Below, piece by piece: positions 26,071 to 30,625 of a stretch of 30,625 nucleotides of DNA (positions are counted from its first letter, which is position 1; every line of letters begins with the position of its first letter). The notes below the pieces were generated by a model. The model saw nothing but the letters and a program-made list of their open reading frames with translations, had not been told where the DNA came from and did no database searches. The stretch spans positions 1 through 30,625 of the forward strand of contig CAZODA010000039.1 in the NCBI GenBank assembly GCA_964578485.1, in the 5' to 3' direction. This DNA comes from CAZODA01 sp964578485. Lineage in GTDB: Bacteria > Bacteroidota > Bacteroidia > Bacteroidales > Marinilabiliaceae. The translations under genes were made by a program, and so were the position numbers.

Positions 26071-27052
26071 GTTCTCCAAAATATCTCATGAATTGCACTC
26101 TTTCAAAGATCTCCGGTTTTTTGGGCATCATCAATCTTCCATAGGAATTAAGAGCCTTTATTGAGTTTAGCTCTTTATCATCCATCCATTTTTCAAGTCC
26201 GTATAGTAGATCTCTGATGTAGGCGGGGCCGTTTTTATATATAGCCGAAACAATTTGAACAGCTGCAGCCCCCGATAATAACATTTTAATTATAGTTTCA
26301 TGATTATGTATCCCTGTGGAAGCAACTAAATCAGCCTTAATTTCCGGTGATAAAATAGAGATCCATCTTAGCGTCCATGAATAATCTTCAGGGCCTGAAT
26401 AAACCTGTCCTGAAATAATCTTGTTGTTTGCAAGATCAATATCAGGATTAAAATATCTGTTAAACATTACTAAACCATTAGCTCCTGCTTCATTTAGTTT
26501 GTTGGCCATAGCTGCCATATCGGTAAGATATGGCGACATTTTTACTGATATGGGAATGCTGACAACAGATTTTATTTTACTTACAATTTTAAGGTATAAG
26601 TCAGAAATAGCTGAAGCATCCTGTGAGACAGATGCCGGCAACTGAAAAATATTGAGCTCTATGGCATCGGCACCGGCTTTTTCCAAATGAGCGGCATAAG
26701 CATACCATTCCCCTATGGAACGGCAGTTAATACTGGCAATCACCGGTATATCAACTTTTTCTTTTATTTTTTGTATGAGACTTGTGGTTTTGTTGAACAT
26801 GTCATCCTTCAACTTATAATCATAGTAATCGAAAAATTCAAGATTACTATCCTGATCATCAATATGTTTGCTTAGAGTGTTACGAAAACTATATTGAATT
26901 TCTTCTTCAAAAAGGGATTTTAATACTACTGCTGAAGCACCGTGTTTTGCAAGTTGAACTATTGACTCTGATGAACTTGTTAAGCCGGAACTCCCTATAA
27001 TGATAGGATTTTCAAGCTCTAATCCCATATATTTTGTTTTTAAATCTGCCAT
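26063..27052 (-). CDS. Dihydroorotate dehydrogenase-like FMN protein lacking the catalytic Cys motif
   Basis: The protein has 329 residues and the TIM-barrel fold of class 1 DHODs. It keeps several FMN-site words: NPIIIGSSGLT near the N-terminus, VVLKSLFEEE with Lys45, SVKMSPYL, and the phosphate-binding end STGIHNHETI...GAAAVQIVSA. The active-site loop that reads ELN-x-S-C-P-N in real DHODs is ELNIFQLP (132-139) here: the Asn is kept, but the catalytic Cys is replaced by Gln137. Pyrimidine synthesis is therefore unlikely to be its role, and the substrate is unknown. Its start lies 11 bases after nfnB, so it is the third gene of an nfnA-nfnB operon and may exchange electrons with that complex (inference). 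It has no Fe-S motif of its own. Confidence 0.85.
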   Translation of the reverse strand: MADLKTKYMGLELENPIIIGSSGLTSSSESIVQLAKHGASAVVLKSLFEEEIQYSFRNTLSKHIDDQDSNLEFFDYYDYKLKDDMFNKTTSLIQKIKEKVDIPVIASINCRSIGEWYAYAAHLEKAGADAIELNIFQLPASVSQDASAISDLYLKIVSKIKSVVSIPISVKMSPYLTDMAAMANKLNEAGANGLVMFNRYFNPDIDLANNKIISGQVYSGPEDYSWTLRWISILSPEIKADLVASTGIHNHETIIKMLLSGAAAVQIVSAIYKNGPAYIRDLLYGLEKWMDDKELNSIKALNSYGRLMMPKKPEIFERVQFMRYFGEHE

Positions 27053-27063
27053 GATCTCAGTAT

Positions 27064-28551
27064 TTATTCTTTAGTACTTATATTTTTTAAATATTTATCC
27101 ATAGAGGTGGCAGCTTGACGACCGTCGCCCATAGCAAGTATAACAGTTGCACCGCCCCTTACTATATCTCCACCTGCAAAGATATCCGGTATTGATGTTT
27201 GTAGAGTTTCTTTGTCAACCACAAGAGTACCCCAAGGAGTAACCTCCAATTCGGGTAAGGACTGTGGAATTAATGGGTTGGGAGATACCCCCACGCTTAC
27301 AACTACCGTATCGGCATCAATAATATATTCCGAACCTTCAATGGGAATGGGTGAACGGCGGCCGCTACTATCGGGCTCGCCTAATTCCATTTTTTGAACT
27401 CTGATTTGCTTTACCCTGCCTTTTTCGTTTCCTATATATTCTACCGGATTGTTTAAGGTGAGTAGCTCAACGCCTTCTTCTATTGCATGCTCGATTTCTT
27501 CAATTCTTGCAGGCATCTCTTCAGTTGAACGGCGATAAATTATATATGCTTTCTCGGCACCAAGTCTGAGCGCTGTTCTTACAGAATCCATAGCAGTATT
27601 TCCTCCGCCTATTACAGCTACACGCTTGCCTTTTATCACCGGCGTGTCGGATTCGTTTAAATTGGCAGCCATAAGATTTACACGCGTGAGATATTCATTG
27701 GAACTTAAAATACCTACAAGATTTTCACCCGGAATATTCATAAACCTTGGCAAGCCCGCACCGCTGCCAACAAAAAAGCCCTTATAACCTTCTTCACGAA
27801 GATCATCAATTGTGGCAGTTCTTCCTACAATAAAATTGGCTTCAAATTTAACTCCCATCTTCTTAAGACTTTCAATCTCAGCATCAACAATAGTGTTAGG
27901 CAAGCGGAAGTCAGGTATTCCGTATTTTAAAACTCCGCCTATTGCATGCAAAGCTTCCATAACATGCACCTCATAACCTGCCTTTGCCATATCACCCGCA
28001 AAAGCTAAGCCTGCAGGCCCGGAGCCAATAACCGCAACTTTTATTCCATTGGAGGCAGAAATTTCAGGAATGGAGATTTTACCGCTCTGCAACTCATAAT
28101 CAGCAGCGAAACGCTCTAAATAACCAATTGCAATAGGGTCTTTTTTAAGTTTTTCCTTATAAAAACAACTTGCCTCACATTGCTTTTCCTGAGGGCAAAC
28201 ACGTCCGCAAACAGCAGGAAGGGTATTTGTCTCCTTTAATACTCGCGCTGCCTCTAAAAATTCACCGCGTTCAATGTTTTTTATAAAGCCCGGAATATTA
28301 ATGCCAACCGGACATCCGTCTATACATGTGGGATTAACACAGTCTATACATCGCGAGGCTTCTAAAATTGCCATCTCGGGACTTAAGCCTATATTAACTT
28401 CTTCATAGTTGCGTCGTCGGGTATCGGGAGAAACCTCAGGCATTTTGACCCTTGGTATTTCTGTTCTTTCTTTATTTTTCATGGACCTGCGCAACTCTTC
28501 TCTCCAACTTGTCGCACGATCCTGTTTTAAATATTCCGGATTTTTAAGCAT
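27064..28551 (-). CDS. nfnB: NfnB/GltA-type NADPH-binding flavoprotein, large subunit
   Basis: The chosen start is the ATG at 28551, giving 495 residues; the frame extends to 28620 but those residues lie inside nfnA. The start overlaps the nfnA stop by 8 bases, typical of translational coupling. Two [4Fe-4S] sites are visible: CIDCVNPTCIDGC (Cys68, 71, 76, 80) and CGRVCPQEKQCEASC (Cys115, 119, 125, 129). The FAD site is VAVIGSGPAG (GSGPAG 176-181) and the NAD(P) site VAVIGGGNTAMDS (GGGNTA 315-320). These match the glutamate synthase small subunit family, but no large GltB subunit is present and the partner is NfnA. The pair therefore most likely forms the electron-bifurcating NADH-dependent ferredoxin:NADP+ oxidoreductase of the cytoplasm, interconverting NADPH with NADH plus reduced ferredoxin. 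Confidence 0.92.
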   Translation of the reverse strand: MLKNPEYLKQDRATSWREELRRSMKNKERTEIPRVKMPEVSPDTRRRNYEEVNIGLSPEMAILEASRCIDCVNPTCIDGCPVGINIPGFIKNIERGEFLEAARVLKETNTLPAVCGRVCPQEKQCEASCFYKEKLKKDPIAIGYLERFAADYELQSGKISIPEISASNGIKVAVIGSGPAGLAFAGDMAKAGYEVHVMEALHAIGGVLKYGIPDFRLPNTIVDAEIESLKKMGVKFEANFIVGRTATIDDLREEGYKGFFVGSGAGLPRFMNIPGENLVGILSSNEYLTRVNLMAANLNESDTPVIKGKRVAVIGGGNTAMDSVRTALRLGAEKAYIIYRRSTEEMPARIEEIEHAIEEGVELLTLNNPVEYIGNEKGRVKQIRVQKMELGEPDSSGRRSPIPIEGSEYIIDADTVVVSVGVSPNPLIPQSLPELEVTPWGTLVVDKETLQTSIPDIFAGGDIVRGGATVILAMGDGRQAATSMDKYLKNISTKE

Positions 28552-29389
28552 GCTTATTTTTATTTTCTGATTTGCAAAGGTATTCTTCTTCAGCGGTTTT
28601 TTCGTCTTCCCGATAACCATTTAAACGCATTAACATTTCGTCAAAGTCAACTTCATGAGCGTCAAATTCAGGCCCGTCAACGCAAACAAAACGAGTTTTG
28701 CCACCTACAGTAACCCTGCAGGCACCACACATACCCGTGCCGTCAACCATTATGGTATTAAGACTTGCTATCGATGGAATGTCGTACTTCTTTGTTGTTA
28801 AAGCAGCATATTTCATCATAACACCGGGACCGATTAAAAAAGCCTGATCAATTTTTTCGCGTTTGATGATTTCTTCCATACCCTCAGTGATCAATCCTTT
28901 CTTACCATAGGAACCATCATCTGTCATTATCATAATTTCATCAGAAAAATTCCGTATCTGATCCTCTAAAATAATTAAGTCCTTAGTGCGGGCGGCAATT
29001 ATTGAAATAACACGGTTACCGGCTTTTTTTAACTCTTCAATTATTGGTAGTAAAGGGGCAACACCAACTCCACCACCACAGGCCAGTACTGTTCCAAACT
29101 TTTTAACATGGGTAGCCTGACCTAAAGGACCAAGTAAATCTGTTATTTTATCCCCGGGTTCAAGCTCCGTGATTTTTCGCGAAGAAACACCAACCTTTTG
29201 AATTACTAAGGTTATAGTGCCCTTTTCTACATCTGCCGAAGAAATTGTAAGCGGTATCCTTTCACCTGTCTTTCCAACCCTTGCCATTACAAAATGCCCG
29301 GCCCTACGTGCCCTGGCAATGCGAGGTGCTTCTATTTCAAGACTTACAACATTTTCGGAGAATTCTTGCTTCTTAATGACTTTATTCAT
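28544..29389 (-). CDS. nfnA: NfnA-type ferredoxin-NADP reductase subunit
   Basis: The protein has 281 residues. The N-terminal FAD domain has ERIPLTISSADVEKGTITLV (43-62). The NAD(P)H domain has GTVLACGGGVGVAPLLPIIE (99-118). A C-terminal [2Fe-2S] binding motif is GTGMCGACRVTVGG...FVCVDGPEFD with Cys221, Cys224 and Cys236. In studied NfnA proteins a nearby Asp is reported as the fourth ligand, and Asp216 is a candidate. The family is often labelled sulfide dehydrogenase or dihydroorotate dehydrogenase electron-transfer subunit, but the overlapping nfnB gene favours NfnAB. It is the first gene of the minus-strand operon and diverges from rpsF across 236 bases. No Shine-Dalgarno is seen; the leader is A-rich in the usual Bacteroidota way. 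Confidence 0.92.
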   Translation of the reverse strand: MNKVIKKQEFSENVVSLEIEAPRIARARRAGHFVMARVGKTGERIPLTISSADVEKGTITLVIQKVGVSSRKITELEPGDKITDLLGPLGQATHVKKFGTVLACGGGVGVAPLLPIIEELKKAGNRVISIIAARTKDLIILEDQIRNFSDEIMIMTDDGSYGKKGLITEGMEEIIKREKIDQAFLIGPGVMMKYAALTTKKYDIPSIASLNTIMVDGTGMCGACRVTVGGKTRFVCVDGPEFDAHEVDFDEMLMRLNGYREDEKTAEEEYLCKSENKNKHA

Positions 29390-29444
29390 TTATTTATGTT
29401 TATGTCTTTTATTATAAAAATTCTATAACTTATAATTCTTATCT

Positions 29445-29475
29445 CTTTTTTTAAACGAAGATTTTTTAAAAAAAG
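29445..29475. repeat. AT-rich inverted repeat in the nfnA/rpsF divergent region
   Basis: CTTTTTTTAAA (29445-29455) is the exact reverse complement of TTTAAAAAAAG (29465-29475), with a 9-base loop. It lies upstream of both divergent genes, about 55 bases before nfnA. It might affect nfnA leader structure or DNA shape. Low sequence complexity means chance is a fair explanation. Confidence 0.4.
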
Positions 29476-29555
29476 TAAAAATAAGGATTATTGCCATTAT
29501 TTTGCTATAAAAAAGCCGACAAAGGATATATTTACAATTAGTCTAAATAATAGGC

Positions 29556-29585
29556 TTGCAGATAATTGAATTTTTATTAATTTTG
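29556..29585 (+). promoter_or_regulatory. Bacteroidota-type promoter of the rpsF operon
   Basis: A -33 TTG (29556-29558) and -7 TAATTTTG (29578-29585) are separated by exactly 19 bases, matching the TTG-N19-TAnnTTTG consensus. Transcription would start near 29592, leaving a leader of about 35 bases before rpsF. Confidence 0.8.
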
Positions 29586-29625
29586 CGGCGCAATAAATAT
29601 TTATATCAATTAAATAAAATTTTTT

Positions 29626-29973
29626 ATGTTGAACAATTATGAAACCGTTTTCATTTTAACTCCCGTTTTGTCTGAAGCTCAGATGAAGGAAACGGTAGAA
29701 AAGTACAGGAAGATGATCCTGGACGAAGGTGGCGAGATTGTCCATGAAGAAGACTGGGGTCTTCGAAAACTGGCATATCCTATCCAAAAAAAATCCACAG
29801 GATTTTATCAGCTGATAGAATTTAAAGCTAAACCTGATTTTATTGAAAAACTTGAAGTGCTCTTCAGACGCGATGAACGCGTAATCAGGTTCCTTACCTT
29901 TAAAATGGAGAAGTATGCTGTTATCTACAGCGAGAAAAGAAGAAGTTTAAAAAAACAACAAAAGGAGAATTAA
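29626..29973 (+). CDS. rpsF: 30S ribosomal protein bS6
   Basis: The protein has 115 residues. The standard bS6 pattern is present: NYETVFILTPVLSEAQMKET at the start, GGEIVHEEDWGLRKLAYPIQ, KKSTGFYQLIEFKA and VLFRRDERVIRFLTFKM, with a lysine-rich tail. It binds bS18 on the platform of the small subunit. It is first in the conserved rpsF-rpsR-rplI operon, with a clear promoter upstream and rpsR starting 3 bases after the stop. It has no Shine-Dalgarno, only an AT-rich leader. Confidence 0.98.
   Translation: MLNNYETVFILTPVLSEAQMKETVEKYRKMILDEGGEIVHEEDWGLRKLAYPIQKKSTGFYQLIEFKAKPDFIEKLEVLFRRDERVIRFLTFKMEKYAVIYSEKRRSLKKQQKEN
29961..29967 (+). promoter_or_regulatory. Ribosome binding site of rpsR
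   Basis: AAAGGAG lies inside the end of rpsF, 9 bases before the rpsR ATG. It is notable because most genes in this window show no Shine-Dalgarno sequence. Confidence 0.65.
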
Positions 29974-29976
29974 ATC

Positions 29977-30246
29977 ATGGCACAAAATCAAAGTGAAATC
30001 AGATATCTGACACCACCATCAGTAGAAATTAAAAAGAAAAAATATTGCCGGTTCAAAAAGAACAAAATTAAATATGTTGACTATAAAGATCCGGAATTTT
30101 TAAAAAAGTTTCTTAATGAGCAGGGAAAAATTTTGCCCCGTCGCCTTACAGGAACTTCATTAAAATATCAAAGAAAAGTTGCCCAAGCAATTAAACGCGC
30201 AAGACACCTTGCATTGCTACCTTATGTAACTGACTTGATGAAATAA
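29977..30246 (+). CDS. rpsR: 30S ribosomal protein bS18
   Basis: The protein has 89 residues. After a divergent N-terminus (MAQNQSEIRYLTPPS), the family core is clear: KKYCRFKKNKIKYVDYKDPE, FLKKFLNEQGKILPRRLTGT and QRKVAQAIKRARHLALLPYV. It forms a heterodimer with bS6 on the 30S platform. It starts 3 bases after rpsF and is followed 17 bases later by rplI. The ATG at 29977 is supported by the upstream AAAGGAG. Confidence 0.98.
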   Translation: MAQNQSEIRYLTPPSVEIKKKKYCRFKKNKIKYVDYKDPEFLKKFLNEQGKILPRRLTGTSLKYQRKVAQAIKRARHLALLPYVTDLMK

Positions 30247-30249
30247 TTT

Positions 30250-30255
30250 AGGAGG
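30250..30255 (+). promoter_or_regulatory. Ribosome binding site of rplI
   Basis: A full AGGAGG lies 8 bases before the ATG at 30264 and 11 bases before the ATG at 30267. The spacing favours 30264. It is the strongest Shine-Dalgarno in the window that sits in front of a gene. Confidence 0.75.
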
Positions 30256-30263
30256 AAAGAACC

Positions 30264-30625
30264 ATGATGGAAATAATCTTAAAAGAAGATATACCTAATT
30301 TAGGGGATAAAGATGATATAGTAAGGGTAAAAGCAGGCTATGGAAGAAATTATTTGATTCCTAAAGGTTATGCCATACTTGCTACTGAAGCTGCCCGTAA
30401 GGTAAATGCCGAAAACCAAAGGCAACGTGCTCACAAAGAAGAAAGAATGCGTAATGAGGCTGTTGAATTAGCTGAAAAATTAGATGGTAAAAAACTTGTT
30501 ATAGGAGCAAAAGCAAGCTCAACAGGTAAAATCTTTGGCTCAGTTAATAATATACAGATTGCAGAAGCACTCGAAAAAGAAGGATTCACAATTGAAAGAA
30601 AAAATATCTCAATTGTTGAAGCAGT
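30264..30625 (+). CDS. rplI: 50S ribosomal protein bL9 (partial, cut by window end)
   Basis: About 120 codons are present without a stop. The usual full length is near 150, so roughly the last fifth is missing. The sequence MMEIILKEDIPNLGDKDDIV followed by VRVKAGYGRNYLIPKGYAI is the diagnostic bL9 N-terminal domain. A long charged connecting helix (KVNAENQRQRAHKEERMRNE) and the beginning of the C-terminal domain follow (KIFGSVNNIQIAEAL). It is the third gene of the rpsF operon. The start at 30264 is chosen over the adjacent ATG because of spacing to AGGAGG. Confidence 0.97.
   Translation, partial: MMEIILKEDIPNLGDKDDIVRVKAGYGRNYLIPKGYAILATEAARKVNAENQRQRAHKEERMRNEAVELAEKLDGKKLVIGAKASSTGKIFGSVNNIQIAEALEKEGFTIERKNISIVEA

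Noticed and set aside
26063..27052. True pyrimidine-pathway PyrD
   Set aside because: The catalytic ELN-x-SCPN loop is replaced by ELNIFQLP, and no other pyrimidine gene is nearby.
27064..28551. Glutamate synthase small subunit
   Set aside because: No large GltB subunit is adjacent. The gene overlaps an NfnA-type partner, so NfnB is the better reading.
28552..28620. Longer N-terminus for nfnB
   Set aside because: The extra 23 codons lie inside nfnA and are lysine-rich. ATG 28551 gives the usual 8-base overlap with the nfnA stop and the normal family start.

Overview
This window looks like the chromosome of an AT-rich Bacteroidota, probably from the Bacteroidales/Marinilabiliales side of the phylum. 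The evidence is a SusC/SusD pair with a hybrid two-component regulator, Bacteroidota-type promoters (TTG-N19/20-TAnnTTTG) in front of two housekeeping genes, near absence of Shine-Dalgarno sequences outside the ribosomal operon, a bacterial SUI1 protein, and an rpsF-rpsR-rplI cluster. Placement below phylum is inference.

Layout. Bases 1-140 are short tandem repeats. They are followed by a DUF1460 lipoprotein amidase-like gene and by a protein joining an ATP-cone, an Mrr-like nuclease domain and a putative helix-hairpin-helix tail. From 2178 to 20561 lies a compact glucuronoxylan utilisation locus, all on the + strand: an HTCS sensor/regulator, SusC, SusD, an IPT-type surface glycan-binding lipoprotein, a GH10 xylanase lipoprotein with two carbohydrate-binding modules inserted in its barrel, a GH115 alpha-glucuronidase and a GH67 alpha-glucuronidase. 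The likely flow is: xylan is bound and cut at the surface (SGBP, SusD, GH10), oligosaccharides are imported by SusCD, methyl-glucuronic acid is removed by GH115 (internal positions) and GH67 (terminal positions), and the HTCS senses an oligosaccharide and activates the locus. A strong hairpin between GH10 and GH115 and a clear terminator between GH115 and GH67 divide the locus into segments.

From 20660 come a SUI1/YciH-like factor with its own promoter, a small histidine-rich membrane protein and a TonB-dependent receptor with a CxxC in its plug. Bases 24126-25021 carry no gene: they are a mosaic of several short repeat families, some sharing words with the repeats at the window start. Then come a PiT-family anion transporter (+) and, convergent to it, a three-gene minus-strand operon: nfnA, nfnB and a dihydroorotate-dehydrogenase-like protein that lacks the usual catalytic cysteine motif. 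The window ends in rpsF-rpsR-rplI, with rplI cut by the edge.

I did not find a clearly new multi-gene system. The items most worth a second look are the altered DHOD-like protein tied to NfnAB, the ATP-cone/nuclease fusion, the long GC-rich palindrome inside the xylan locus, the His-rich/CxxC receptor pair, and the repeat island at 24.1-25.0 kb.
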